From Ferruginibacter paludis (GTDB lineage Bacteria; Bacteroidota; Bacteroidia; Chitinophagales; Chitinophagaceae), in NCBI RefSeq assembly GCF_030409685.1, contig NZ_JAUFQJ010000004.1:1-64000 (forward strand): DNA of 64,000 nt, in the 5' to 3' direction. A program made the translations under genes and the position numbers. Below, piece after piece: positions 8,195 to 16,816 of this stretch (its first letter is position 1; each line of letters opens with the position of its first letter). The notes under the pieces are model-generated. The model did no database searches and was not told the DNA's origin. It worked only from the letters and a program-made list of their open reading frames with translations.

Positions 8195-9433
8195 TTATTC
8201 CTTTAAATCGACCGCAATCTTCGCATTTTTTTGCTCTGTGGAAGAAATGAAAATTTCATAGCGTTTACCCGCCGCCGTTAGTATCATCAACGAAGTATTG
8301 GGTGGTATCGAACCCAAATTATCCGCCACCATTACCAGTTCATGATGCGGATGTTCCTTATCTACTTTTATTTTAAACGTGATAGGCTTTGCCGTAAGAC
8401 CGGCATGCGCCACCAGTAATTGGTTGTTGTGATAAATGGTGACAGTATCTCCATCTATCTCTCCATTATCATACAGCTCAATTACCATCTCTGTGGCTTC
8501 AGTTTCAATCTTCTTTATTAATGGATTTGCACGGGTGGCTATCATAGTCGGAACAGGGACTTTAGATAAATTATCTGTTTTAACCATGGCAGGTGCTACA
8601 GGCTTTACCGCAAGCGGAACGCTGGAAATATCAGCATTGCTTTTTTTAGCATTAGCCAAAGCAGGGACAGGTTGCTTTATAACGGGTACCGGTTTCTTTT
8701 CTGCCTTTACTTCATCCGGTTTCGCCGGCAATGGTACTGGTTGTATAGTAACCGGCAATTCAGGCAACCTGCATTCTTTAATTAAAATATCATCCATTGC
8801 GAAATCATTACCACAGCCACCATTGGCATTGTCATCCATTTTTATGGCTACCACTGTTGCTCCCGGCGGAACGGTAAACAGGCCCGTGTATTTTTTCCAA
8901 ACGGGTTGTGTTGTGGGTGAAATAACACCTGTTGAAAACCGGGCTATTTTGAAATCGCCGGAAGAAATGTCGATGCTGATGTCAGGAGAATAAATGGTAC
9001 CGCAATTTCCGGTGATGCAGATATTTACAAACCAAACTGAAAATTCGTAGGTAGTATTGGGCTTGAGTCCTGAAATATAATTGATAAAAAATGTACCCGG
9101 ATCTTCTGAAGCATTCACCACCATCATCCTCCCGTCTGCATCACCGGCGGTGTGGTCTTCTGCTAACGTATGCCAGTTGCCGCCAAAACAATCACTGGTA
9201 TAAGTTGCATAGGTATAATCGCCATCATTGGGACATACAAAATTTACTTTATGATAGTTAGGCGGACGAACAGCTGTTACCTCTTTGTCCGGCTCGCCGG
9301 TTCCAAAATCAATATTGATTACAGGTCCTTTAAAATTACAGTCGTATTGCTGACCTTTCGCCTGTTTAAAGAAGCAGCATGCCATCAGGATAAAAATAAA
9401 ATATAGTATGGAGAGCAATCTGTTTTTGTACAT
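8195..9433 (-). CDS. Secreted jelly-roll (CBM-like) protein
   Basis: I chose the ATG at 9433 because it begins MYKNRLLSILYFIFILM and ends a signal peptide at FKQAKGQ; the open frame extends 23 codons further up without a signal. The mature protein has an N-terminal beta-rich domain (about residues 30-225) with FDFG-like NIDFGTG, YEFSVWFVN and MDDILIKEC, resembling carbohydrate-binding jelly rolls. Next comes a Pro/Lys/Ala-rich linker (about 230-320), then a C-terminal domain with ELYDNGEIDGDTVTIYHNN that recurs in Chitinophagaceae secreted proteins. No catalytic site is visible. It is probably a periplasmic or surface protein that binds glycan or protein. It is not a recognised Sus component. 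Confidence 0.7.
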   Translation of the reverse strand: MYKNRLLSILYFIFILMACCFFKQAKGQQYDCNFKGPVINIDFGTGEPDKEVTAVRPPNYHKVNFVCPNDGDYTYATYTSDCFGGNWHTLAEDHTAGDADGRMMVVNASEDPGTFFINYISGLKPNTTYEFSVWFVNICITGNCGTIYSPDISIDISSGDFKIARFSTGVISPTTQPVWKKYTGLFTVPPGATVVAIKMDDNANGGCGNDFAMDDILIKECRLPELPVTIQPVPLPAKPDEVKAEKKPVPVIKQPVPALANAKKSNADISSVPLAVKPVAPAMVKTDNLSKVPVPTMIATRANPLIKKIETEATEMVIELYDNGEIDGDTVTIYHNNQLLVAHAGLTAKPITFKIKVDKEHPHHELVMVADNLGSIPPNTSLMILTAAGKRYEIFISSTEQKNAKIAVDLKE

Positions 9434-9703
9434 GGCGATTATCTTTAACTGTATCAGAAAATATTTCGATTGATTGCAGCCTTGCAAAAAATCGGATACC
9501 ATTTTTATATGCTTTAAAATTATTGATAATTTACGGCTGGTGTTAGCCGCTTGTCACAAAATACAATACGCGGCTAAAACCGGAACTAGATAACAGCTAT
9601 TAAAAAAATGAGTGGAAATGCCAATTTGAAAGGAAGAAAAACAATGTACGTTTGAATCATCGACGAGAACTCGTGGCTATTTGGTACATCGCTGTAATTT
9701 AAA

Positions 9704-10423
9704 TTACCGCATCAGTTTTTGTTCCATGCGTTTCATAAAAATATCCCTGTAATTGGCTCCAATGGGAATGCGGCCGGGAACCTTTTTTAAACTCAACTCG
9801 TTGTTTTCCATTCCGGAAATTTGTTTTAGGGCAACGATGTAGGATTTATGAATGCGCATAAAGCTGCCGGAAGGCAGTCGCTCTTCAATTTCCTTCATAG
9901 TAAGATGGGCCATTGTTTTACGCCCACCCTGGTGAAACGCGATGTAATTGTTCATGGCCTCAACATAATCGATATCGTCCAAATCAATTTTGAGCATTTT
10001 GCCGCGTTGGCCTGTTTTTACAAAAATATAATCGTTCGGTAATGATTCGGTAAATACAGAGGTTGGTGGAGCAGGGCTTTCAGCAACCCTTTGCACGGCT
10101 TTTACAAAGCGGTTAAAATCGATGGGTTTCATTAAATAATCCACCGCATCCAGTTCATAGCTTGTTACTGCAAACTCTGAATACGCGGTACAGAAAATTA
10201 CTTTGGTAATTTGATTGATGGTTTTCATAACCTCAATGCCATTCATTTCATCCATCTGTATATCTAAAAAAACCAGGTCTGGCTTTTCAGTTTTTATTAT
10301 TTCAATACCGGCTAAAGGGTTGGTTTCAGTAGCAATTAATTTACAATCAGGAAGCCGGTTAATATAATTTTTTAGCACATTGATGGCGGGCTGCTCATCA
10401 TCAATTATCACACATTTTATCAT
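9704..10423 (-). CDS. LytTR-type response regulator
   Basis: A 239-residue regulator. The receiver domain (about 1-115) has the acidic pair in IDDEQP, the phospho-acceptor Asp in LVFLDIQMDEM, and Thr and Lys at IFCTAYS and LMKPI. The LytTR DNA-binding domain (about 135-235) shows FMRIHKSYIVAL and RIPIGANYRDIF. It would bind direct repeats in target promoters when phosphorylated. It begins 2 bp after the kinase stop, so the two form a sensor/regulator pair at the end of the peptide cassette. Its targets are not known; autoregulation of the 13005 promoter would be a natural guess. Confidence 0.95.
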   Translation of the reverse strand: MIKCVIIDDEQPAINVLKNYINRLPDCKLIATETNPLAGIEIIKTEKPDLVFLDIQMDEMNGIEVMKTINQITKVIFCTAYSEFAVTSYELDAVDYLMKPIDFNRFVKAVQRVAESPAPPTSVFTESLPNDYIFVKTGQRGKMLKIDLDDIDYVEAMNNYIAFHQGGRKTMAHLTMKEIEERLPSGSFMRIHKSYIVALKQISGMENNELSLKKVPGRIPIGANYRDIFMKRMEQKLMR

Positions 10424-10425
10424 GC

Positions 10426-11571
10426 CTAGGTGTTTACTGTTAATTCAAAAGTATAGAAATCTTTGTCATCACAGGCATTCATACTATACTTTCCTTTAAA
10501 AGCTACATCCAGCCGCTTGCATAAATTGGCCATCCCTATATTGTGGGATGATATTTCTAAATTGTTTTTCCTGACTTTGTTTTTACAATAAAAATATACC
10601 TGTCCGGGTTTTAATTGCACCCTGATTTTTAAAGGGTTTTTGGCATCTTTTAAATCACCATATTTAAAGGCGTTTTCAACTACGGTAATCATAGATAAAG
10701 GCGGCAACATCTGGTCTGTTACTTCACCTTCAATTACATATTCAATTACCTTGGAATAGGCAAAACGAATATTATTGATCTCAATCAGTAAGTGAAGGTT
10801 GTCTAACTCTTTCTGCACAAAAACTTTATCACTGTCGTACTCCACACTTTCCAGAGAGTAACGCATAATGCGGGACAGTTTGGAGATATTATCTGCCAGG
10901 TCCTGCGAATGTTCCAGTGCCTGGGAAAAAAGTACATTCAATGTATTATGTAAAAAATGGGGATTTACCTGCGAGCGCAAAAAGGCATATTCCAGCATTA
11001 GTTTGTCTTTCTGCGATTTTAATTCCTGCTGTTTTAAGATAGAATTTTCCAGTTCGTTGCGAAGTTTTTCTTCCTGTAATTTTCTTAATTCGCGTTCTTT
11101 TTTGAATGACTCCGTAATATGAAAATAAAGCATGGAGTAAGAGGCCGCCTGAACATATTGAAGAACGGCCTCGCGTAAAAAAACGCCTAATTTATCAGAA
11201 CTATTAATCTTCATTCCGAGAAGCGGCAGAAGGAGATAAATATAGCAATATGCAATAAGAGCCATTACAAGAAAAACTATAAAAAAAGATGCAACGCTCC
11301 AAATCGGCCCCCATACTTTATAAATATTTAGAAAGTACAGACTAACATAAAATGTGATGCAAAATGGAATAAGGTACAATATAATATTAAGGAGTTTAAT
11401 ATTAGGATTACCCATATAATTAGCAATATAAATAAAGCTTACATACAGCACCCAGGCACTAACATGCAATAATACTTGTGAATATTTTTTCTTTTCTGCA
11501 GGAGCACCGCTTGCCATTACAAGTCGATTCATAGGTAGCCCTTCAGACGTAGTTGATAACACCTTGCTCAT
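10426..11571 (-). CDS. LytS-type sensor histidine kinase
   Basis: A 381-residue inner-membrane kinase. Four hydrophobic segments (about residues 33-52, 60-84, 91-118 and 132-150) are followed by a coiled coil rich in Lys and Glu (about 150-195). The His_kinase domain carries the phospho-accepting His in RSQVNPHFLHNTLN, and the ATP site has VENAFKYG and HNIGMANLCKRL. No extracellular sensor domain is seen, so any ligand would act in the membrane part, as in peptide-sensing kinases. The start is uncertain: ATG at 11571 overlaps the acyltransferase stop by 29 bp, whereas ATG at 11532 leaves a 10-bp gap. Either way it is translated in the same operon. Confidence 0.93.
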   Translation of the reverse strand: MSKVLSTTSEGLPMNRLVMASGAPAEKKKYSQVLLHVSAWVLYVSFIYIANYMGNPNIKLLNIILYLIPFCITFYVSLYFLNIYKVWGPIWSVASFFIVFLVMALIAYCYIYLLLPLLGMKINSSDKLGVFLREAVLQYVQAASYSMLYFHITESFKKERELRKLQEEKLRNELENSILKQQELKSQKDKLMLEYAFLRSQVNPHFLHNTLNVLFSQALEHSQDLADNISKLSRIMRYSLESVEYDSDKVFVQKELDNLHLLIEINNIRFAYSKVIEYVIEGEVTDQMLPPLSMITVVENAFKYGDLKDAKNPLKIRVQLKPGQVYFYCKNKVRKNNLEISSHNIGMANLCKRLDVAFKGKYSMNACDDKDFYTFELTVNT

Positions 11572-12676
11572 ACAATTGATTAAACAATGAATCTTCCATA
11601 CAGTCTTTTTTAACTGCCCCCATACTGCACTTTGTTAATATATCATATAAGTGATCAGTTATGGTATAAAACGAGTAAGTACCTTTTCTTAATAAAAATG
11701 ATGTGCCATTTATTTTAAAAATACCAAATCGGAATGAATTGAGAGAAACTTTTTCTGTAGGCATTCCAACGTTTTTACTCTCTGACGCTTTATCCATATT
11801 TATAATGTTGGCTACCTTGTGAATATATAACCATCCCTCCCACTGCCCTGGGTAAGCTGTAATGATAGGGGCAATAAGATCATAAATTTGCTGGGTAGTT
11901 TCTTGTGCAAACAAGCTTCTTTCCTTCGACAGATCAGGAAAAATAGGATCAAAAAATTTAAGTTTTATATTTTCTTTTGATTTTCGGTAGCTGGTTGCCG
12001 TTATTATTGGAACATTTGCAGCATGTGCCAAAAATGCGATGCCCTTTCGGGCATATATTTGCTGGTGCAAAAAATCTACAATACAACGGTTGTCATTCTT
12101 TGTAGTCGCTGCACCAGAACCTGTATTACCATCCATGTATAAAACCAGACTTCTTCCTCTTTTCAGCTCCCGCAGCATTTGCAAACCTACGTTGGCTTTT
12201 TCCGCATCAATAATACTGAAATTATTTTCGTCGGCATTCCCTGGCAAACTATTGTATATATTCTGGAATTGAATCCCATCTCGTTGAACCACATCTTCAC
12301 CCACTACCAATGAATACGGAATTTTGTTTTTCATCAGAAAAAGATTAAGCAGCCTGTAAGATCCTGTATGAAAAGTGCATATAATCGTGGGTTTATTTTT
12401 TAACAGGAGCAAAATCTCATCAGTACAATTTTCCATATCAACATACTCAAGCGATTCATAGTTGGATTGTTCCAAAATACTCAATTTTTTGTGCAACAAA
12501 ATATCTTTATAAATACTTTCATGCTTTTCAAAGTCAATGGCAGGAAGATAGTTGCTCAACGCAGCACTTACCATGTTCATCTGTCCGTTTAGATATTCAT
12601 CTTCTTTTGTTTTGAAGTCTGCAGTAAAATCATTAATAAGTCTGTCCCTTTCTTCGGTATAAGTAAGTTGACACAT
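11543..12676 (-). CDS. LpxL/HtrB-like acyltransferase with C-terminal PqqD-like domain
   Basis: A 377-residue protein in two parts. Residues about 90-290 follow the lipid A/lysophospholipid acyltransferase fold: IICTFHTGSYRLL (the HX4 site), LKRGRSLVLYMDGN, and YPGQWEGWLYIHK, which matches the family's terminal PeQW-type motif. In canonical members the His is followed four residues later by Glu or Asp; here His103 is followed by Arg108, so the acidic partner is missing. There is no N-terminal membrane anchor. Residues about 311-377 (FGIFKINGTSFLLRKGTYSF then a helical end with LFNQLYEQGVINYV) read like a PqqD/RRE winged helix, which in RiPP systems binds leader peptides. It follows a 46-residue peptide gene and precedes LytS, so peptide acylation is the natural inference, not shown directly. 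Confidence 0.75.
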   Translation of the reverse strand: MCQLTYTEERDRLINDFTADFKTKEDEYLNGQMNMVSAALSNYLPAIDFEKHESIYKDILLHKKLSILEQSNYESLEYVDMENCTDEILLLLKNKPTIICTFHTGSYRLLNLFLMKNKIPYSLVVGEDVVQRDGIQFQNIYNSLPGNADENNFSIIDAEKANVGLQMLRELKRGRSLVLYMDGNTGSGAATTKNDNRCIVDFLHQQIYARKGIAFLAHAANVPIITATSYRKSKENIKLKFFDPIFPDLSKERSLFAQETTQQIYDLIAPIITAYPGQWEGWLYIHKVANIINMDKASESKNVGMPTEKVSLNSFRFGIFKINGTSFLLRKGTYSFYTITDHLYDILTKCSMGAVKKDCMEDSLFNQLYEQGVINYV

Positions 12677-12726
12677 GATATTGTAATTGAAGTGTGATAA
12701 AAATTAATTCAAAAAATGAGCAAATG

Positions 12727-12758
12727 AAAAAAGGAACCCCATTAAAGATTCCTTTTTT
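12727..12758 (-). terminator. Attenuator-like hairpin between peptide and acyltransferase genes
   Basis: A 10-bp perfect stem (aaaaaaggaa / ttcctttttt) with a 12-base loop lies between the peptide stop and the acyltransferase start, and on the minus strand it ends in a run of six T. A leaky terminator here would make more peptide mRNA than enzyme mRNA, a common arrangement in peptide-pheromone and RiPP operons. Confidence 0.7.
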
Positions 12759-12801
12759 AAGAGGTTAGTCATATCAAGTATTTTGCCTTCATAAAAAATG
12801 A

Positions 12802-12942
12802 CTATGTAGCAGATATTTGCGTGCTCACTCCACAACTACCTTCTGAAAGAAAGTTCAATGTGTTTTCCACTGTTGCTTTCAATTTCGCTTCCAGTTCTTC
12901 GATTGTTAATGCGTTTGCAAAAATGTTTTCTTGTAAAGTCAT
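12802..12942 (-). CDS. Small Ser/Thr/Cys-tailed peptide, candidate RiPP or pheromone precursor
   Basis: A 46-residue peptide starting at ATG 12942 (MTLQENIFANALTIEELEAK...). A TTG 48 bases upstream is in frame but less likely. Residues about 1-32 form an amphipathic acidic helix resembling a leader. The C-terminal tail SEGSCGVSTQISAT carries one Cys (37) and six Ser/Thr, like a modifiable core. There is no signal peptide and no GG cleavage motif. It is the first gene of a minus-strand operon with an acyltransferase-PqqD fusion, LytS and LytTR, and a hairpin follows it. I do not recognise a named family. The precursor role is an inference from length, composition and context. Confidence 0.65.
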   Translation of the reverse strand: MTLQENIFANALTIEELEAKLKATVENTLNFLSEGSCGVSTQISAT

Positions 12943-13430
12943 GATTTTAAGTTTTAAGATTTTTTGAAATGTGAATGATTGAGTGTTCAATTTATTTTAC
13001 AACCCAAAGATGATTGTAAAGGCCTGATCAAAAAAAAGCTTTACGTAAAATCCGGTATTACAGACGTGAAAGCGGCTTTTATAATTGTGAAACAGTTTTT
13101 CCATAGTTTAATATTATACCCGATCCATTGTGTAGAGGTTTAAAGAACAAGATATTTATGCCGGACTGGCTTTTTAAGAAGCGAATATTACGTGAAACGC
13201 CTTATTGTGGTGGTGTAAATAATTTTTTGGTGAGTGTTGAGCAAACAGCTGATTTATCTTTGTCCCAGCACACTACCTACTGAAACGGAATGAAAAAATG
13301 CCAGGTATTCTATACTTTATTGATTGATTTACAATCATTATTTTCCTGTACCGTTTGATAGCGCCGTGTATCATTTAAACAAGCTCCTTTAGTTGAACTA
13401 CCGGATTGTATATGGTTATCGCAATGGTAA
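12943..13430. other. Divergent promoter region of the peptide cassette and the REC-PAS kinase
   Basis: No gene is present. It contains the minus-strand promoter of the peptide operon (13005-13012) and must also hold the plus-strand promoter of the kinase at 13431, for which I see no clear box. The region is AT-rich with no strong repeat. Confidence 0.5.
13005..13012 (-). promoter_or_regulatory. Candidate -7 box of the peptide operon
   Basis: On the minus strand CATCTTTG matches the Bacteroidetes -7 consensus TAnnTTTG at all but its first base, and a T-rich run sits 19 bases upstream at the -33 position. It would give a leader of about 55 nt in front of the peptide ATG at 12942. Confidence 0.5.
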
Positions 13431-14861
13431 ATGACAAAAATTATGATTGAAATTAAACCCTGTATGAAAATTTTAATACTGGAAGATAACCCGTTCGATG
13501 TGCAGCTTGTTAAAGAATTGCTTGAGAATGAAATGAATGAACCGGAATTTTACTGCACTAATAACCTGGATGGCTACATGGAAGCACTTGATTGTTTTGA
13601 ACCGGATGTTGTGTTGTCTGATAATTGTTTACCCCAGTTCACAGCGGTAGATGCGTTAAGTATTTTACGAAGCCGTTCAAAGGATACACCGTTTATTTTA
13701 CTATCGGGATCTGTATCGGAAACAGTAGCTGTTGATATCATAGAAAAAGGTGCAACAGATTTTATTCTTAAAGACAGGATGGCCAGGTTACCAATGGCAA
13801 TAAAAGCTGCCTGTAAACAGAAAATATCGAACGGACAGGTGATAAACTATGAGCATGCACTAAACGAGACTGCGATCATTGCTATAACTGATAGTAATGG
13901 TGTAATTACCTATGTAAACAAAATTTGCTGCGATATCTCTGGTTACCAGGCGTCTGAAATTATGGATAACAACCAGTACATTATGCATGCGGGTTATCAG
14001 CATGCGGGTTATTACAGCAAATTGTGGTCAACCATACAAAGTGGTACTACCTGGCATGGAGAGTTTTTAAATTTTACTAAAGAAGGTGAACCATATTGGG
14101 TAGACACAATCATTATCCCTTTTAACGATGAACATAACAACCCCTGTCAATATCTCGCCATCAGTAACAATATTACTGACCGCAAAAAACTCGAAGCCGC
14201 CCTTGCAGAGCAGCAACACAATGAACAAAAAAAAATAATCACTACTGCACTGGCAGCTCAGGAAAACGAACGAAACATTATAGGGAGGGAACTGCACGAC
14301 AATGTTAACCAGTTGCTGGTAGCAACCAAACTGATGATTTCGCTGATGATTCAGCGGGCAGGCAGCGCAGGTATTGCGGACGATTTATTACGACAATGCA
14401 ATGAAAATATTTTTGTAGCTATCGAAGAAAACAGAAAAATAGCGAGGGTATTAGCCAGTCCCGATTTTGAAACCGAAACCCTGCCGGATCAATTAAGAAA
14501 ACTTACCGAATCTATGCTAACAATAGCCGGGTTATCAATTCAGATTGATACCCGGCTTTTTTCAGAATCTATGCTGAACAAACAACAAAAACTCGGTATT
14601 TATCGCATTTTGCAGGAACAATGCACCAATATTGTAAAGCACGCCTTAGCTAAAAATGTTTATATAACCCTTCAAACTACCGATCATATTTTTAAGATGA
14701 TTATAGCTGACGATGGTCAGGGAACGGACACTGGCACTGATGTAAAAGGAATTGGATTAAAAAATATTGCAGGTCGTGTTGAAATGTTTAATGGATTGGT
14801 TTGTACTAAATCTTCTCCCGGCTGTGGGTTTACACTCGAAATTGAAATACCGTTACCTTAG
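13431..14861 (+). CDS. Response-regulator/PAS/histidine kinase hybrid
   Basis: A 476-residue soluble protein with no membrane segment. An N-terminal receiver domain (about 10-130) has ILEDNPFD, phospho-acceptor Asp in VVLSDNCLPQ and the Lys in FILKDRM. A PAS domain follows (about 140-255; NKICCDISGYQASEIM and a PAC-like end). The C-terminal kinase is of the HisKA_3/NarX type, with the phospho-accepting His in IGRELHDNVNQLL and an ATP lid with IIADDGQGTD and GIGLKNIAGRV. A receiver placed before the kinase suggests that phosphorylation from another kinase controls its activity. It runs divergently from the peptide cassette, so a role in that circuit is possible but not shown. Confidence 0.88.
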   Translation: MTKIMIEIKPCMKILILEDNPFDVQLVKELLENEMNEPEFYCTNNLDGYMEALDCFEPDVVLSDNCLPQFTAVDALSILRSRSKDTPFILLSGSVSETVAVDIIEKGATDFILKDRMARLPMAIKAACKQKISNGQVINYEHALNETAIIAITDSNGVITYVNKICCDISGYQASEIMDNNQYIMHAGYQHAGYYSKLWSTIQSGTTWHGEFLNFTKEGEPYWVDTIIIPFNDEHNNPCQYLAISNNITDRKKLEAALAEQQHNEQKKIITTALAAQENERNIIGRELHDNVNQLLVATKLMISLMIQRAGSAGIADDLLRQCNENIFVAIEENRKIARVLASPDFETETLPDQLRKLTESMLTIAGLSIQIDTRLFSESMLNKQQKLGIYRILQEQCTNIVKHALAKNVYITLQTTDHIFKMIIADDGQGTDTGTDVKGIGLKNIAGRVEMFNGLVCTKSSPGCGFTLEIEIPLP

Positions 14862-14948
14862 CCGGCTGACTAAACTACCATACAAATTTCTTTTTTAAGA
14901 TTTAGTCAATGCTGAAAGATTTTTTACCAGTATTTTTCAGACACATTG

Positions 14949-15413
14949 CTATAATCCTTCTTCATATCCTGCATCTGCCAGCAGGTTTTTTCCATCTGCA
15001 GCGGCCGTGGCCAGTTCGTCGCAACGGTTATTCAAAGGATTATCTGCATGGCCTTTTACCCACACAAAGCGAATGGTAAATTTCTTTGCCAGTTCATAAT
15101 AGTGTTTCCACAAATCCTTGTTTTTTTTGCCACCTTTAAAATCTGTTTTTATCCAGTTTTTTAGCCAGCCTTTTTCTACTGCATTCACAACGTATTGGCT
15201 ATCCGAGAAAACCGTTACCGGCAACTCATTTTTTTTGATGGCTTCCAGGCCCGCTATCACCGCCAGCAATTCCATCCGGTTATTGGTGGTAAGCCGGTAG
15301 CCCTGCGACAACTCCTTGCGATGCCGGCCAAATAATAAAACAGCCCCATATCCCCCCCTGCCAGGATTACCCCTCGAAGCGCCATCTGTATACAACTGAA
15401 TTTTTTCCTCCAT
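14949..15413 (-). CDS. rnhA: Ribonuclease HI
   Basis: A 154-residue endonuclease that cuts the RNA strand of RNA:DNA hybrids during replication and R-loop removal. The four acidic catalytic residues are visible in YTDGASRGNPG, MELLAVIAGLEAI, VFSDSQYVVNA and NRCDELATAAA, and the handle region WLKNWIKTDFKGGKKNKDLW is present, as in the E. coli enzyme. Start and length fit the family. It stands between the kinase and the dehydrogenase gene with no sign of an operon. Confidence 0.96.
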   Translation of the reverse strand: MEEKIQLYTDGASRGNPGRGGYGAVLLFGRHRKELSQGYRLTTNNRMELLAVIAGLEAIKKNELPVTVFSDSQYVVNAVEKGWLKNWIKTDFKGGKKNKDLWKHYYELAKKFTIRFVWVKGHADNPLNNRCDELATAAADGKNLLADAGYEEGL

Positions 15414-15492
15414 GTAATGTTTTAAAATTGATCGTCAATCTATATTTAATAATGAAAAGATTATACACCATACTGTTTATTCCGTGCGGTAA

Positions 15493-16695
15493 TCACAAAG
15501 CACCCACATACTCCCGCATATAATCATAAGGTGAATTTAATATACCCGCCTTTAAGATAGTTGCCTTGTTCAGCGTTTCACTTCCACCTTTTCTTACATC
15601 CTCCAGTACAAATTTTATTAATTGTTCGCCAAAATACCTGCTCGCATCCCTTGGTAACTCATTAGGTAAATTGCCAACAGCCATTACATCTACAGAGTTG
15701 GGTAAATAGGGTGCAGTGCGCTCAAAAGTATTTTTATCCACACCGTAAACCGGTTCTGCAATGGTACTTTCGCCCAGGTTGCAGGGCACCGAGCCATGTA
15801 TATCATCTGTTATATCAGCAATGGTGGTAATACTGAAACTGCTGGCCTGCATATCTGCTAATTCAAATAACCGGGGTATATCCCGGTTCCAGTAAATACC
15901 GTTCAGTAAAATATCTGTTTCGCCTGCGTAATCAATAAATTTACACCGGTAGTTGACCGGATGCAGGTGAAAGTCGTTTCGGTTGTACAAACCTGTTTGT
16001 TTATGTGCATACAGGTCTCCCCCTTTTAAATGAACGTACACAGGGTAAGTAAATTTCTTTTGCAGGTAATCTTCCGCCTCCACTTCATGAATGCCCAGGA
16101 GATTCATTATCTCCAGCACGCCATGCGCCACCCGCCCGCTGCCGGTGACTGCTACTTTTATTACCGGCACTTTTAAACCAAAATAAGTATGTATCAGCTT
16201 TTGAAAACTGTTTACTTCATAAACACGCTGCAGGTGAAAAAGATTGGTTCTGTTGCCAAACGCCATCATACCATTGTGCGCACCGACTATACCTGCAAAA
16301 AAACCAAACCCAATAATCCGGGTGCCGTCTTCATGTTCCAGGCACTCATAATCAATCAAAGTAATTTTTTTTTCAGCCATGGCATGTATCATCTCCCTGT
16401 TGTATGGCTGTAATTTTTTTGTGTGGGAAAAAAAGAAATAAGTTTTTCCATCAATCAACATTGAAACGGGTACTTCCTTGATGCCCATCAGTACATCACA
16501 CGCACTCATATCTTCCTGCACAGGTATACCTGCCAGCTGGTACTCTTTATCGCTGTAACAGCGGCTGGCGCTATGCTGAACAGTAACCCGTATATCCTTG
16601 AAATTTTTATGCAGCCACTTGCATTGCGCCGGCGTAAGCGCCACACGGCTATCGCAGGGTACTTTGCCTTCTCTGATCAAACCTATTTTTAGCAT
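15493..16695 (-). CDS. Saccharopine/alanine dehydrogenase-like NAD(P) protein
   Basis: A 400-residue protein of the alanine dehydrogenase/PNT superfamily. It begins IGLIREGKVPCDSRVALTPA, the N-terminal substrate domain signature, and the NAD-binding domain starts near VIKVAVTGSGRVAHGVLEIM with a modified glycine-rich loop. This branch is often labelled lysine-forming saccharopine dehydrogenase in Bacteroidetes, but the real substrate is uncertain. Cytoplasmic. The Bacteroidetes lysine route is the DAP pathway (dapF is in this window), so a lysine-biosynthetic role is doubtful and an alanine- or other amino-acid-linked redox role is equally possible. Confidence 0.8.
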   Translation of the reverse strand: MLKIGLIREGKVPCDSRVALTPAQCKWLHKNFKDIRVTVQHSASRCYSDKEYQLAGIPVQEDMSACDVLMGIKEVPVSMLIDGKTYFFFSHTKKLQPYNREMIHAMAEKKITLIDYECLEHEDGTRIIGFGFFAGIVGAHNGMMAFGNRTNLFHLQRVYEVNSFQKLIHTYFGLKVPVIKVAVTGSGRVAHGVLEIMNLLGIHEVEAEDYLQKKFTYPVYVHLKGGDLYAHKQTGLYNRNDFHLHPVNYRCKFIDYAGETDILLNGIYWNRDIPRLFELADMQASSFSITTIADITDDIHGSVPCNLGESTIAEPVYGVDKNTFERTAPYLPNSVDVMAVGNLPNELPRDASRYFGEQLIKFVLEDVRKGGSETLNKATILKAGILNSPYDYMREYVGAL

Positions 16696-16816
16696 GGCCT
16701 TCTTTTAAACCGGCAAGGTATTACATATACTGATACCGTTTTACCAATTTGTACTTTTTACTATTTTGGGGTAACTATAATTTGGAATTTTATTATTACA
16801 ATTTGACATTTGCGCA

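Noticed and set aside
9704..12942. A true Agr quorum-sensing locus
   Set aside because: There is no AgrB-type membrane protease, and the peptide lacks the thiolactone-forming ring pattern and charged recognition tail of AgrD; only the general logic is similar.
12802..12990. The longer 62-residue version of the small peptide from a TTG codon
   Set aside because: The extra part has no leader character, TTG is rare, and ATG at 12942 is better placed behind the -7 box.
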